Counted from the stretch's first letter, positions 35,803-48,200 are shown. The stretch: 64,000 nt of DNA from Bacteroidales bacterium (GCA_022648685.1 JALCMW010000007.1:36986-100985), one strand, 5' to 3'. The notes: generated by a model from the letters alone, not told the origin. A program made the numbers and translations.

Positions 35803-36737
35803 GGATTGACTTTGACGTAAGCAGTATCCGCCATTCCGTAATTCCCCGAAACGAGAATCCTGTCTTCCGGCATAATATTTCCAGACTTGATTTCAATCAT
35901 GTTTTTATACTCGATTCCCTTTCGGATATCAACCTTGACGGCGGTAGTATCGTTTATGAGCTTCATAACCCAGAATTCCGATTGGGAATCATCGGTAAGT
36001 ACGGCTTTTACGGGCACGCAAAGGCCTTTGACACTTTTTCTCAAAAGGTTTACGGAAGCAATCAGATTTTCCGGGATGTCATTTGCATCTTTCACCTTTA
36101 TAAAGACTTGTCTGGTTTGTGCTGCCGGATCTACGCTGGGCATCATCCGTGCTGCATATCCGTCGAGATTTCTGCCGTCCGGAAGACGTACGGTCAGCCT
36201 GTCTCCTTGTCCGACCAGCCTGTCATACTCATAGGGCAGTTCCATTATGAAACCGAAACTTCCGGCATCGGCGACGGTAGCCAGGATTTCTCCTTCCCGG
36301 ACATAATCCCCTTTCAGGTGATTCAGCATGAAAACATATCCCGATGACGGACTGAGAACTGCTGTCCTGCCCGAAAAATGGAAAGAAGGGTCCAAACTAT
36401 TTACGGTATTCCCGAGAGCAAGCGCTTCCTTGGTCTGCAATATGAAAAGGGGCTGCCCGCAATTTACATGGTCGGAAAGTTTTATATTCATTTTCAAGAT
36501 ATAGCCTGTCGTATTCGCTTTTACGTCGTATTTCAGCAAAAACACAGACCGTGCGTTCAAATCAATTGTATCATTGAGTTGCAAGGTATCAGAAGGATAC
36601 ACGACAGAAACGGCCGTCTTCGCAATATTTCCGCCGTCTAATCGTGAATTATCTTCAGGCGACTTGTTTTTACACCCGGTTGCAATCAACAATAATACTA
36701 CAGGGATCATAGGAAAAAGTTGTCTTATAGCTTTCAT
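35799..36737 (-). CDS. RND periplasmic adaptor (membrane fusion protein), lipoprotein
   Basis: A 312-residue adaptor linking the pump to the outer-membrane channel. The signal ends in a lipobox (LLLIATGC, about C22). The barrel-sandwich (lipoyl-like) halves are visible around NTTGYILKMNIKLSDHVNCGQPLF and SSGYVFMLNHLKGDYVREGE, with a short hairpin between them, followed by the beta-barrel and a membrane-proximal domain. The sandwich halves are joined by a short loop rather than a long coiled coil, so it is a compact adaptor. It overlaps the pump gene by 4 bp and follows the channel gene by 4 bp. Confidence 0.9.
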   Translation of the reverse strand: MKAIRQLFPMIPVVLLLIATGCKNKSPEDNSRLDGGNIAKTAVSVVYPSDTLQLNDTIDLNARSVFLLKYDVKANTTGYILKMNIKLSDHVNCGQPLFILQTKEALALGNTVNSLDPSFHFSGRTAVLSPSSGYVFMLNHLKGDYVREGEILATVADAGSFGFIMELPYEYDRLVGQGDRLTVRLPDGRNLDGYAARMMPSVDPAAQTRQVFIKVKDANDIPENLIASVNLLRKSVKGLCVPVKAVLTDDSQSEFWVMKLINDTTAVKVDIRKGIEYKNMIEIKSGNIMPEDRILVSGNYGMADTAYVKVNP

Positions 36738-36741
36738 TTCA

Positions 36742-37989
36742 TTACAATGTTAGATTGTTTTGCCTGTCGTAAAGGCTATAAAGAACCGTATTGATTTGTA
36801 TTATACCGGATTCCAATCCGATATGATTTTTTATGGCCATTATGAAATCGGTTATACTGATATCACCGGTCGGCAATTGTCTCAGATTGGCATCTATAAG
36901 CACATGTGAATAATGCAGTTGTTCCATGGCTTCCGTCTTCATCGACCGGTATTCACAAATCCGTCTTTCAATATCAGCCGCCTGCTGCATATATTGATTT
37001 TTGCGGAAGTCATTGTACCGCTGTCTTGTATCCTGCTTCAACAGGTTTTGCCGCAACAGCTTTTTCCGCCTGCCTCCATCGTAGATAGGTATCGTAAGCG
37101 ACAGTCCGGCATCGGCTCCGAAATTTTTGTAAGGCGATTTCATGAAAGATGAGGAATAACCGCTTTCTGCATACAAGGACAGTCCGGGACGGTATCCACA
37201 GTTTATGATTTTTGCACCATTCTCTAATTCCAGACTGTCTGTTTCATAGCTTCTTGCATATATGCTTTGCCCGTACGGCAATATTCTTCCGGCAGATATG
37301 GACGGCGGAGCCAGCATTTCAAGTGTGGTATCCGCTATTCCGGATAAATGATTCAGGATGGAATAATCTTCAAGCCAGCCTGCATGAAGCTGATGCGAGA
37401 TCAGTCTGTTTTGCTGCAAGGCAACTACGAAACTCAGGTAATCGGTTTGTTTGAATACGGCTTTACGCGTAAGTTCTCTCAATAACGTATCTTCCTTTTC
37501 AAGCAGATCCACTATTTCAAGGGAATTTTCATATTCGCACTGCGCAGCATAAGTCTTAATGTATTGATCTGTCACAGTCCGGCTTATTTCTTTTCCTGTA
37601 ATTTCCGTGCGATTGTACAACTGTTTTACGAGTAAAGATGAACCTGTCATCCTTGCCTTCATTTCCGCCCGGCCCGGCAACTCCTTGCTTACCCGTATGA
37701 CAGCAGTTACATCCTGTCCATTTGAAAGCGCAGTGTCATATCCCCAACCATGGATAACAGGAGCGGACATGGCATCGCCGATACCTGTGACTTTCAATCC
37801 GTAAGAGGAAACAGTCTCCATACTGTCTATCTTTGCGGAATAACATTGATTCCTGTAGTCATTCAGGACGGGACTGTTTTTCAGGGCAGAATTGATGTAA
37901 TATGCCAAATTGTTGCCTTGTTGCGCCTCTACGGGAACAGGCAATACAAGGCAAAGGACAACAACAGCGATGATTTTTGTCTTTCGCAT
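36742..37989 (-). CDS. TolC-family outer-membrane efflux channel
   Basis: The ATG at 37989 (MRKTKIIAVVVLCLVLPVPVEAQ) gives a standard signal peptide, so it is preferred over 38055. The 415-residue protein has long amphipathic helices and the OEP repeat pattern; AGLSLTIPIYDGGRRKKLLRQ near residue 300 is the typical strand-to-helix signature (cf. 'l.ipifdGG..'). It is the first gene of the pump operon, 75 nt after the predicted transcript start. Confidence 0.88.
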   Translation of the reverse strand: MRKTKIIAVVVLCLVLPVPVEAQQGNNLAYYINSALKNSPVLNDYRNQCYSAKIDSMETVSSYGLKVTGIGDAMSAPVIHGWGYDTALSNGQDVTAVIRVSKELPGRAEMKARMTGSSLLVKQLYNRTEITGKEISRTVTDQYIKTYAAQCEYENSLEIVDLLEKEDTLLRELTRKAVFKQTDYLSFVVALQQNRLISHQLHAGWLEDYSILNHLSGIADTTLEMLAPPSISAGRILPYGQSIYARSYETDSLELENGAKIINCGYRPGLSLYAESGYSSSFMKSPYKNFGADAGLSLTIPIYDGGRRKKLLRQNLLKQDTRQRYNDFRKNQYMQQAADIERRICEYRSMKTEAMEQLHYSHVLIDANLRQLPTGDISITDFIMAIKNHIGLESGIIQINTVLYSLYDRQNNLTL

Positions 37990-38070
37990 AATTCCGATAC
38001 CGTCGCCTGAACGGACGGAACCATAAAATTGAAAAAGGGCTTTCATATAATTCAAGATTCAATCCGACGG

Positions 38071-38105
38071 CAAATATATTGTCTGAATCTGAATGAATTT
38101 TGAAT
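38071..38105 (-). promoter_or_regulatory. promoter and TGAAT repeats of RND operon
   Basis: On the minus strand TATATTTG (38078-38071) matches the -7 consensus exactly. The expected -33 TTTG is absent. Instead the plus strand has TGAAT at 38084, 38090 and 38101; the last two are 11 bp apart, the spacing typical of OmpR-type regulators. This suggests an activator-dependent promoter controlled by the adjacent two-component pair. Confidence 0.5.
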
Positions 38106-38128
38106 TTCGCCTTTATTTACCCGGGGTG

Positions 38129-39385
38129 TCAGAAGTCAATGGTGAACCTATGCATGGAATCTGTAAAATCGTACCGGATCCCGTATACGTTCAAATCACA
38201 GATGCGTTTGCATATTTCAAGTCCCAGGCCATTGCCGGATTTTCCGGAATTACTTTGCTTCATAAAGCGTTTGAACAGCTTTTCTTTGTCTAAAGCCTTC
38301 CCGTCTCCGGAATTGCTTATTTCAAAAGACGTTGCGGATAAGACGATATTGACCGTGCCATTTTGCGGAGTATAACGTAAAGCGTTGGTAATCAGATTGC
38401 TGAAAAGAGTTTCGATCAGTGTTTTATTGGCCTTTTCACGAATGCCCGACGAAATATTCTTCACTATTTGTATATCTCGCTGGGCAAAAGCCGGTTCCAA
38501 GCGTTCAAGTATATTTTCGATAATATTGTCCAACTCGATTTCTTCGGTCCCGGGAAATTGGTTATTATCTATTTTGGCAAGAAAAAGCAAGGATTTGTTT
38601 AATCCGCTCATCCGGCTGTTGGTTTCGGTGAGGTTCTGAAGGAGTTTTGCCTGTTCTTCCGTTATCGGAGATGTCTGCCAAAGCATATCCAGATCGCTGC
38701 GCATCAGGGCAAGAGGAGTTTGCAGTTCATGGGAGGCATTTTCTGTAAATTCTTTCTGAGCCTGGAATATTTCCTTATTGTGTCCGGTCAGGGCATTAAG
38801 TGATTTGTTAAGATTGTCGAGTTCCGTTATAGGAACCTCAGGAAGATTGAGGGGTTTGTCTTTGTCTATACGGAATTTCCGCAGGGATTCCAGGGTTTTG
38901 TAGAAGGGATTCCAGATTTTCTTATTCAGGTTTTTGTTTATGGCAAGTAATGAAGAGAACAGCAAAATCAATATTAGAAGCTGTATTCCCGCTATAGCAC
39001 GCAAAATATCATCGTTTTCTACCATAGACCGGCGGATCCGGACGAAATATGATCTGCCGTTCACGATCGTACCGAATTCCATGACTCTGTACGGAACTAT
39101 TTCATTGTCATCGGCAACATATTGATTCACAGTGAAGAATCTGTTAGATGTCAATGTTCCGTCTCCTTGACGCACACTTATATCATTGTCCGGGGAAATA
39201 AAACTTCCGGAAGGGACTGTCCGCAAACTCTCTTCTATATGTCTGCGCTGGAAACGCATGCTTTCATCCATATTGCCGTTCATCACAGCACGCAAGACAA
39301 AATAAGTCAACGGAATGAAACACAACAAGATTACGATGGTAAAGCCGATATATCTTATGGCTATGTGATTTGCAAGCTTCATCAT
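38129..39385 (-). CDS. sensor histidine kinase (efflux regulation)
   Basis: A 418-residue membrane kinase. Two helices (about 10-32 and 133-152) flank a periplasmic sensor of about 100 residues. The dimerization domain has H219 in ENASHELQTPLAL. The ATP domain follows with N box NLITNALRYTP and a G2 box GNGLGLEICKRI; the G1 box is degenerate (SNSGDGKALDKEK), as in several Bacteroidota kinases. It shares ATGA with the end of the response regulator gene, so the two are translated together. It probably senses an envelope-active compound and controls the pump genes downstream. Confidence 0.92.
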   Translation of the reverse strand: MMKLANHIAIRYIGFTIVILLCFIPLTYFVLRAVMNGNMDESMRFQRRHIEESLRTVPSGSFISPDNDISVRQGDGTLTSNRFFTVNQYVADDNEIVPYRVMEFGTIVNGRSYFVRIRRSMVENDDILRAIAGIQLLILILLFSSLLAINKNLNKKIWNPFYKTLESLRKFRIDKDKPLNLPEVPITELDNLNKSLNALTGHNKEIFQAQKEFTENASHELQTPLALMRSDLDMLWQTSPITEEQAKLLQNLTETNSRMSGLNKSLLFLAKIDNNQFPGTEEIELDNIIENILERLEPAFAQRDIQIVKNISSGIREKANKTLIETLFSNLITNALRYTPQNGTVNIVLSATSFEISNSGDGKALDKEKLFKRFMKQSNSGKSGNGLGLEICKRICDLNVYGIRYDFTDSMHRFTIDF

Positions 39386-40056
39386 ATTTCGAATTTATAA
39401 CCCATTCCGTATATGGATTTGATATGTTCATTTCCTCCTGCCGTTGCGATTTTCTTTTTAAGGTTCTTGATATGAGCATAGACCACATCCAGACTGTCGT
39501 AATACTCCACTTCATCGCCGGATAAGTGTTCGGCGATTTCCATTTTAGACAAGACTCTGTTTTTATTGACTATGAAATATAAAAGAAGCTCATATTGCGT
39601 CTTGGTAATATCAAGCTTATTGCCGTTTACAAAAGCTGTCCTGGCATCAGTATCTATTAAGAATTCCCCTGTTGTGATTTTGCTATTGCCGTTGAATTGC
39701 CTTCTGCGTATGACGGCCGCGATTCTCGCACTCAGTTCCGACAAATGGAACGGTTTCGCGATGTAATCGTCCGCGCCAAGGTTGAGACCGGCGATTTTGT
39801 CGTCAAGAGCATTTCTTGCGGAAATTATTATCACACCGGCAGCATTATCCGAAGATTTCAGTTCCCTGAGGAGATCCAGGCCGTTTCCGTCAGGCAGCGT
39901 TATGTCCAGCAAGATGCAATCGTAGTCGTTTCCTTCTATCCGGCACAGTGCCGAACGGTAGTCTGAGGAGATTTCGCAGACATAGTTTTCCTTTCCCAGG
40001 TAAGCGGCAATGTTGCCGGATAATTTGTCTTCGTCTTCAACTACAAGAATCTTCAT
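39382..40056 (-). CDS. OmpR/PhoB-family response regulator
   Basis: The ATG at 40056 (MKILVVEDEDKLSGN) is the start; the longer track ORF adds non-conserved residues. The 224-residue protein has a receiver domain with phosphorylated D51 in CILLDITLPDG and the K of YIAKPFHLSEL, and a winged-helix output domain with LTKTQYELL-like (DITKTQYELLLYF) and YGMGYKFEI ends. Its gene overlaps the kinase gene by 4 bp. It is the likely activator of the RND operon through the TGAAT repeats at 38084-38105. Confidence 0.93.
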   Translation of the reverse strand: MKILVVEDEDKLSGNIAAYLGKENYVCEISSDYRSALCRIEGNDYDCILLDITLPDGNGLDLLRELKSSDNAAGVIIISARNALDDKIAGLNLGADDYIAKPFHLSELSARIAAVIRRRQFNGNSKITTGEFLIDTDARTAFVNGNKLDITKTQYELLLYFIVNKNRVLSKMEIAEHLSGDEVEYYDSLDVVYAHIKNLKKKIATAGGNEHIKSIYGMGYKFEI

Positions 40057-40173
40057 CGCTAACAAGGTCCATCCCGCCGGACAGGCTAAGATGCCCCTGC
40101 TCCGGAATCCGCATAAATATAGCAAGAAATCCGGATACGGACATTCTATATCACACCGTAATGAGGATTATCG

Positions 40174-42504
40174 TCACAAAGAAATTTCCTTTAACGGTTT
40201 CTCAGGGCCAAGAATATTGTGCACATGCCAGACACGGCTTTCGGTTATCTTGAATGAAGATTCGCATTGGACATCTGTGGCATCATTGGCAAATTTGGCC
40301 GTATAGGTCCCGGCAGCTGTTTCCCATTCGTCCTTATCGGCATTAAAAGATGCAAGGGAATAAGAATCGACTTTCATGGTTAATGTCCGGCTTTCACCGG
40401 GCGCAAGGTTTCCTGTCTTGGCAAAAGCTTTAAGTTCGATTGAAGGCTTTACAAGCCCGCCTCCGGGTGCACTTATATATAATTCAACGACTTTCTTGCC
40501 GGATACCTTGCCTGTATTCGTAACAACTACGGAAGCTGTAATGCCTCCTTCCTTATTTGTCTTTACAACCGGTTTTGTGAAAGAAAATACGGTATAGCTC
40601 AATCCGTAACCGAACGGATATGCCACTTTCTTCCCGAACGTGGAGAAATAACGGTAACCTACCCATATTCCTTCTGAATAATCGGTATAATCCACATTTG
40701 CGACCTTCGTTTTTCCATTCATGAAAGGATTGAAGAAAGATCCGGATTTCGCATTATAAGGGAAATTCAAAGAAGAAGGATGGTCCATATATGAAACAGG
40801 AAAAGTCATCGCCAACCTTCCGGAAGGATTGACTTTTCCGCTGAGAATATCTGCTACGGCGTTACCGCCCTCCTGTCCCGGCTGCCAGGCAAGAAGTATG
40901 GCGTCAGGCAGATTGTTCCATGAATATGTTTCGATGACGCCCCCGACATTAAGAACGACTATGACTTTCTTGGAAGCTTGATGGAAAGCATCACAGACAT
41001 CGGTAATGAGTTGACGTTCTGCGTCGGAAAGATTGAAATCATCGTCTACTTTGCGATCCTTGCCTTCTCCGGAATTCCTGCCTATTACAACTATTGCCAC
41101 GTCATTACCTTCAACCTGACTGTCGATGAAAGAACGCGGAATTTTTTTATCCGGGATTTTTGCATCACCCAGGAGGATTCCCACGCCGTTTCCGGAAGCT
41201 TTCATTTCCTGCCTTTCGAATGAGACGTAAGCTTTATAATAATCGACAAGATCCTTATCAAGGGTGTAGCCGCAATTCTCAAGACCTTCTTCCATGTTTA
41301 CCACATAAGCTTTATTGACATTGCCGGAACCGGTACCGCCTGCAACGAAATCGATTGAGGTGGCACCGAACAGAGCTACCTTTCCTGTACGCTCCAGAGG
41401 GAGCGTTCCATTATCGTTCTTGAGCAAAACCATGCCCTGTGATGCAGCCGACCTTGCTACCTGGGCATGAGCTTTCAGATCCGGTTTGTCACTGTATCCG
41501 TATCCGTTGAAACGCGGAGTCTTTACAATCAATTCCAATATCCTTTCTACGCATTTATCCAAGTCGGCTTCTTTGATCGTCCCTTTTTTGATATCATCTA
41601 TAAGTTCCTGTGTCTGGGAAGGTTGTCCCGGTTCCATCAAATCATTTCCGGCAAGGATCTGGGCAGCCGTATTCCTTTTGTTAGTCCAATCGGTCATGAC
41701 AATGCCCCCGTATCCCCATTCATCACGAAGCAATGTAGTGAGCAAGCCCCTGTCTTCTTGTGTGAAAGAACCGTTTAGAAGATTGTATGAAGACATGATA
41801 GTCCATGGATGTGCTTCTTTTACGGCAATCTCGAAAGCTTTCAGGTAGAGTTCGCGCAAAGGCCTTTCATTTATAATCACATTATTTGCCAAACGGTTGG
41901 TTTCCTGATTGTTGCATACAAAATGCTTAGCCGAGACTCCCACACCGTTGCTCTGAACACCGTTGATATAAGCAGCGGCGATATTGCCGGAAAGAACGGG
42001 ATCTTCCGAAAAATATTCGAAATTACGGCCATTTAGCGGATTCCTGTGAAGATTCATGCCGGGAGCCAAAAGTACGTCCACTCCGTATTCTTTCACTTCA
42101 TTCCCCATTGTCTTCGTGACATCGTAAACCAAACCGGTATCCCATGTACTGGCAAGCAGTGAGCCGATAGGATAACCCGTACAATAATAAGTGCCTGGAT
42201 CGCCTTTACGTTTGGGATCGATTCTCAATCCGGCGGGACCGTCTGACAAGACTATTCCCGGAATCCCCAGACGCGATATGGCCTGGGTCGTACCTGCGGC
42301 ACCCGGGACAAGCGTTTTGCTGCCTCCGGTAATTCCCGCAACCATGCTTCCCCAGCCCGAGCCAACTACGAGAGTTGCTTTCTCTTGAAGAGTCATAACT
42401 TTGAGGACTTGACCTATATTATCCTTATTCAATTGAGGCTGAGCCACAGCAGAGATAGAGCAGAAGGCAGCACAAAGGGTAAATAAATATTTTTTCATTA
42501 TCAT
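40174..42504 (-). CDS. GH3 beta-glycosidase, periplasmic
   Basis: A 776-residue exo-glycosidase of family GH3 (beta-glucosidase or beta-xylosidase type). After a signal peptide (ISAVAQ) come the TIM barrel (about 35-335), with nucleophile D272 in GIVMTDWTNKRN, the alpha/beta sandwich domain (about 365-610), and a fibronectin III-like C-terminal domain (about 660-750). The KHFVCNNQETNR motif binds sugar at subsite -1. It overlaps the carboxylesterase gene by 4 bp and is the last gene of the operon. It would trim oligosaccharides imported by the SusCD pair of this PUL. Beta-glucoside is the commonest activity for this subfamily, but linkage cannot be fixed here. Confidence 0.9.
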   Translation of the reverse strand: MIMKKYLFTLCAAFCSISAVAQPQLNKDNIGQVLKVMTLQEKATLVVGSGWGSMVAGITGGSKTLVPGAAGTTQAISRLGIPGIVLSDGPAGLRIDPKRKGDPGTYYCTGYPIGSLLASTWDTGLVYDVTKTMGNEVKEYGVDVLLAPGMNLHRNPLNGRNFEYFSEDPVLSGNIAAAYINGVQSNGVGVSAKHFVCNNQETNRLANNVIINERPLRELYLKAFEIAVKEAHPWTIMSSYNLLNGSFTQEDRGLLTTLLRDEWGYGGIVMTDWTNKRNTAAQILAGNDLMEPGQPSQTQELIDDIKKGTIKEADLDKCVERILELIVKTPRFNGYGYSDKPDLKAHAQVARSAASQGMVLLKNDNGTLPLERTGKVALFGATSIDFVAGGTGSGNVNKAYVVNMEEGLENCGYTLDKDLVDYYKAYVSFERQEMKASGNGVGILLGDAKIPDKKIPRSFIDSQVEGNDVAIVVIGRNSGEGKDRKVDDDFNLSDAERQLITDVCDAFHQASKKVIVVLNVGGVIETYSWNNLPDAILLAWQPGQEGGNAVADILSGKVNPSGRLAMTFPVSYMDHPSSLNFPYNAKSGSFFNPFMNGKTKVANVDYTDYSEGIWVGYRYFSTFGKKVAYPFGYGLSYTVFSFTKPVVKTNKEGGITASVVVTNTGKVSGKKVVELYISAPGGGLVKPSIELKAFAKTGNLAPGESRTLTMKVDSYSLASFNADKDEWETAAGTYTAKFANDATDVQCESSFKITESRVWHVHNILGPEKPLKEISL

Positions 42505-43883
42505 TTTATATTAAAAGTATAAACAAAACCATTTTTTCCATATTGTTTCCATTCCGTTCCGGCAATGCCGCCCGGATTACCACTTTTGGCAAATTCGGTC
42601 CAGCAGTCAGTCATTCCAGAGGCTAATTCGTAATCGGCAGCGGTAAAAGGCCTCCAACTGCGGGAAAGGGTATTGAACATATACCATAGTTCAGCCGAAT
42701 GGAACGCTCCGGGATCCGTTTTGGGATCACCGTCATCACCGGGCAGATTGCGGGAGAAATAATATTCGTATACGGGTTTGCCGCCCTTTTCATAACGGGT
42801 CCTGCAGAAATTATCAACTACGGATCCCGACAAAGAAGGTATGTCGTCCGAATTATAACCTATCATATACGGGATATCGGCAATATCTCCATTTTTAACG
42901 GCTGATGAGAATGTTTCAGTAAGTACATTGCCGTCGATATGGGGACATTGCATGATGAAAGTATGCTTTTTTTTAATAAAGCTGTCGAGAGCAGCCATCA
43001 ATGTTTCAGGCGATGCATTTCTCATCAGGGCAAGCGTGTTCAAACCGGCTGAATCCATGATTGCTTTCCCCAACGAATCGCATTCAGACTGTGTAACTGG
43101 AATATCGTTATCGCTTATCCCTCCCCCGCTCTGGATGATAGCCTTTGACATTAATGTCCTGGACAATGGCGAAACGCATAAATCCTTTACGCTCATTGCC
43201 CCGGCACTCTGTCCGAATATCGTGATATCATCCGGATTCCCTCCGAACGTCGCTATATTATCCTTTATCCATTTGATTGCGGCTATCTGGTCAAGCAAGC
43301 CATAATTTCCTGAGGAACCGCCTTGAATCCCGGAAAGGGCTGGATGTGCCATAAAGCCGAAAATTCCGAGCCGGTAATTTATGGTAACCAGTATCACTCC
43401 CCTCTCAGCCCAGGAAGTACCGTCCATTGTGATTTCATAGCCATAGCCATGATTAAAAGCTCCGCCGTGAATCCACATGGCCACAGGCAATCCGGCTTTT
43501 GTATTTCCGACAGTCTTAGCAGGAGCCCAGACGTTAAGATAGAGACAGTCTTCGCTCATAGCCGGCTCTCCATTCCAATAGAACTCTTTTTTATAAAAGG
43601 AACCCGGAGGTTGTGGAGACTGCCATTCGGCAGGTCCGAATTTATCCGCTATCATTACGGTATCCCAACCATTTACCGCACATGGCTTTTCCCATCTCAG
43701 ATTACCTACCGGAGGAGCGGCGTAGGGAATGCCTTTGTAGATAAGAACGCCTGCCGAATCGTTGAGGACTCCGCGCACCCTTCCTCCCGTAATTGTAAGA
43801 ACGGGATTATGCTCCCCTGCGCAAGATACAAGGAGGAGCATAAAGAAGAAAACCATGAAAAAAAAACGTAAATTCCTGTTCAT
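42501..43883 (-). CDS. type-B carboxylesterase, lipoprotein
   Basis: A 460-residue alpha/beta hydrolase of the carboxylesterase type-B family. The signal has a lipobox (LLLVSCAGE, about C21). The catalytic serine is S226 in IFGQSAGAMS; the oxyanion motif is WIHGGAFNHG, and SEDCLYLNVWAP is the conserved N-terminal signature. It hydrolyses carboxylic esters; in a PUL these are likely acyl groups on sugars. It lies between the CE1-like esterase (6 bp gap) and GH3 (4 bp overlap). Confidence 0.9.
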   Translation of the reverse strand: MNRNLRFFFMVFFFMLLLVSCAGEHNPVLTITGGRVRGVLNDSAGVLIYKGIPYAAPPVGNLRWEKPCAVNGWDTVMIADKFGPAEWQSPQPPGSFYKKEFYWNGEPAMSEDCLYLNVWAPAKTVGNTKAGLPVAMWIHGGAFNHGYGYEITMDGTSWAERGVILVTINYRLGIFGFMAHPALSGIQGGSSGNYGLLDQIAAIKWIKDNIATFGGNPDDITIFGQSAGAMSVKDLCVSPLSRTLMSKAIIQSGGGISDNDIPVTQSECDSLGKAIMDSAGLNTLALMRNASPETLMAALDSFIKKKHTFIMQCPHIDGNVLTETFSSAVKNGDIADIPYMIGYNSDDIPSLSGSVVDNFCRTRYEKGGKPVYEYYFSRNLPGDDGDPKTDPGAFHSAELWYMFNTLSRSWRPFTAADYELASGMTDCWTEFAKSGNPGGIAGTEWKQYGKNGFVYTFNIK

Positions 43884-43889
43884 AAGAAA

Positions 43890-45155
<1,266 letters not shown>

Positions 45156-45162
45156 TTATTTA

Positions 45163-45234
45163 GTGTTATCAACGTTGTTGTAAAATTAAAAATGTTTTCA
45201 AAACAAAAAAAGGATATGGCAAGGTTGTTAACAC
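45163..45234. promoter_or_regulatory. long-spaced inverted repeat upstream of esterase operon
   Basis: GTGTTATCAAC (45163-45173) and GTTGTTAACAC (45224-45234) are inverted copies (10 of 11) with centres 61 bp apart. They lie between the HTCS stop codon and the esterase start, where the operon promoter should be. An HTCS binding site is possible but untested. Confidence 0.35.
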
Positions 45235-45278
45235 TTGGAAAAACAATTGAACGAATTGTAAACAAAAAAATCAAAAAA

Positions 45279-48200
45279 CTATTTATAATCACTCGGCGGA
45301 ACTCCGAATTGCTTTTTGAAAGAAGTGGAAAAATGGGATAATGTACTGAATCCCGTCATGTCCGCGATCTCGGAAATGTTATATACGCCTTCTTTAAGAA
45401 GGGAGGCGGCCCTGTTCAATTTGAAATGTTTGAAGAATATGCTTGGGTTTTCTCCTGTCAATCCTTTTACCTTGTAGTAAAACTTCGTTCTTGATATTCC
45501 AAGGAATTCTGTCATTTTCAAAATATCCAGTTCCGAATCCGACAACTTCTCATCCATCAGATGATACAGTTTCGTCATGAAGGCCCTGTCCTGCGGAGTC
45601 AGAGTATCATCTTCCATATCATCGGTTTGCGTTGATTTGTTCAACAGAGCCTTGATCCTTTCCCTGTTTTTCAATTGGGATTTGATCAGGGCAAGCAGAT
45701 AAGCGGGATCGAAAGGTTTTGTAACGTACGCATCCGCCCCCATTCCGAGTCCCTCCACCTGATCATGAACCGTAACCTTGGCAGTAATCAGGATCACGGG
45801 GATATGGGATAATTGCAGATCTGACTTGATTTCCTTGCAAAGTTCAAATCCGCTCTTCCCGGGCATGATGACATCGCTAAGAACAATATCCGGGATATCA
45901 TCATGCATCTTCCGCATTGCTCCTTCTGCATCGAAACAGCATGTCACTTTATATTTTGATGAAAGTAAAGTGTCCAGATACCCTGATACTTCAGGATCAT
46001 CGTCAACAACCATTATGGATGGGAGAACTTCTTCGGAGTGGTCATGATCCACCGTTTTAACAAGTTCAGGAACGCTCTCGACAGGAGCAAACGACTTCTC
46101 GTCATCAGCCAAAGGTCTTTTCTCGTCATCGGAGTAAGCCACACCGTCCACAGGAAGTATAAGTGTAAATTCAGCGCCTCCTACGGGCCGGTTTCCGGCT
46201 TTCAGAAATCCATGATGCAGACGTGCAAGACTCCTCGCATAATAAAGACCTATTCCGGTACCGTAATTATATGCACCTTTCGTCTGATTGTTCAATTGAT
46301 AATATCTGTCGAAGACCATTTCCAACTGGTCGGAGGGAATTCCTTTACCGGTATCTGCGACGACTATCTTAACGTACTGCGAGCTGACGTCCGTTTCAGT
46401 AAGACTGAACATCTTTTCGGCTTGTCCTCTTGAGATGACGTCGAAACTGAGGCTGATCTTTCCGCCCGAAGGCGTGAATTTCTGGGCATTTGAAAGAAGA
46501 TTGCATATGATCTTGTCAAGTTTATCATCGTCCAGCCATAAGGTAAATGTATCTTCCAGGCCGAAACCGGAAAGTTCCAGGCCCCTGATTCCTGCACTGT
46601 ACTTGAATATGCCAATGATTTCCTTCAGTTTGGAAATAACATCCATCTGTCTGACTTTCAATTTGAGAGTATCGTTTTCCAACCTGTTGAAATCCATCAT
46701 CTGATTCACAAGCCTCAACATTCTTGCAACACTTCTCTGAACTATGGAAAGGAGGTTTTTGTCGGATTCGGAGATTGAACAACTCCGGGATAATTGTTCC
46801 ACCGGTCCGGAGATTACCGTCAACGGCGTTCTGAACTCGTGAGCCACATTGGAGAAAAAACTCATATTCATTTTGTTCACTTTCTCTTCCTGGGCTTTTT
46901 CCATCTCCGCTTTTTTCTTTTCATGCCTTTCGGCGATTATTTTCTTCCTCATATTATAAAGGAAAAAGAAGATAGATGCAGCCAATAAGAAGTAGCAGGA
47001 TCTAGCCCACCACGTCAGCCAAGGATAAGGCTTGACTCTGATATCAAGATAGTGTTCACTTTCTTCTATGCTCTTGTTGTTATTCGTAATGCGGACTCTG
47101 AAACGATACTTTCCGGCCGGAAGATTGGCATAGTAAGCCTCATTGTTGCAATCGGCATCTATCCAATACCTGTCGAATCCTTCCATTTTGTAGAAATAAT
47201 GAGTCCTTTCATTTTCACAATAATCCAAAGCGGCAAAAGAGATACTGAATCCATTCTGTTTCTGTGTCAATACTATATTCGGATTATACGCAAGTTCCCT
47301 GTCGATACATCCACCTTTTCCGGGCTCCACGATTTTATTGTGCACTTTCAGGTTTTCAAAAACAAACGGAACCTTTCGTTTGCCATATGATTCACGGGGA
47401 CTGAAAATCGTAATTCCATGCGTGCCTCCGAATACAAGAGTACCGTCGCCTAGAATATCCGATGACCTGTCATAAAATTGATTGCCTCCGATTCCGTCCG
47501 CTTCGAAATAATTGGTACACGTTTCTTTGACGATATCATATTTCCCTAGTCCGTCCATGGTTCCCACCCACAATTTGCCGTTATGGTCTATCTCCAAAGA
47601 AGATATATCCAAACAAGGAGTACCTGATATCGGCTTCAATCTCCTGGTATCCAAAGAATAACACAAAAGGCCATTACCTACGGTCCCCAGATAAATGTCA
47701 TTTCCATTTCTGACTATGGCTGTAGGAATCATTACGGAACGATGGAGACAGGCTTTCTTATCGGAATAGGATATTTCAATATCTTTAAATTTCTTGGTAT
47801 TGACATCTACGGATTTGAGGTTATGGAACAAAGAAGAAACCATCATTCTTCCATCTCCCAGCGGCAATAATGCGGGAGTGAATGTAAAACCCGGATCATG
47901 AATCTGAAGAGCCGAAGGAGATTTGTCTCCCGGATTTATATAATAAATATTGTTGGAAGTCGTACCGATCCATATGGTTCCGTTTTCATCCTGGCAAATC
48001 GACATGGGAACCGGTACGAAGAAACGCCGGAGCAATGAAAGTTTTCCTTTGACGTAACGGCATTTGAACAGAACATTCTGCTGCATGAAACCCAGCCATA
48101 AATTATCTTCCTTATCTATGAAAAACGGATTGGCGGACATCTCTCCAGGAGGAAAATCCGGAAACAGCTTTATGAAATCCACGGATACGACTTTCCTGTT

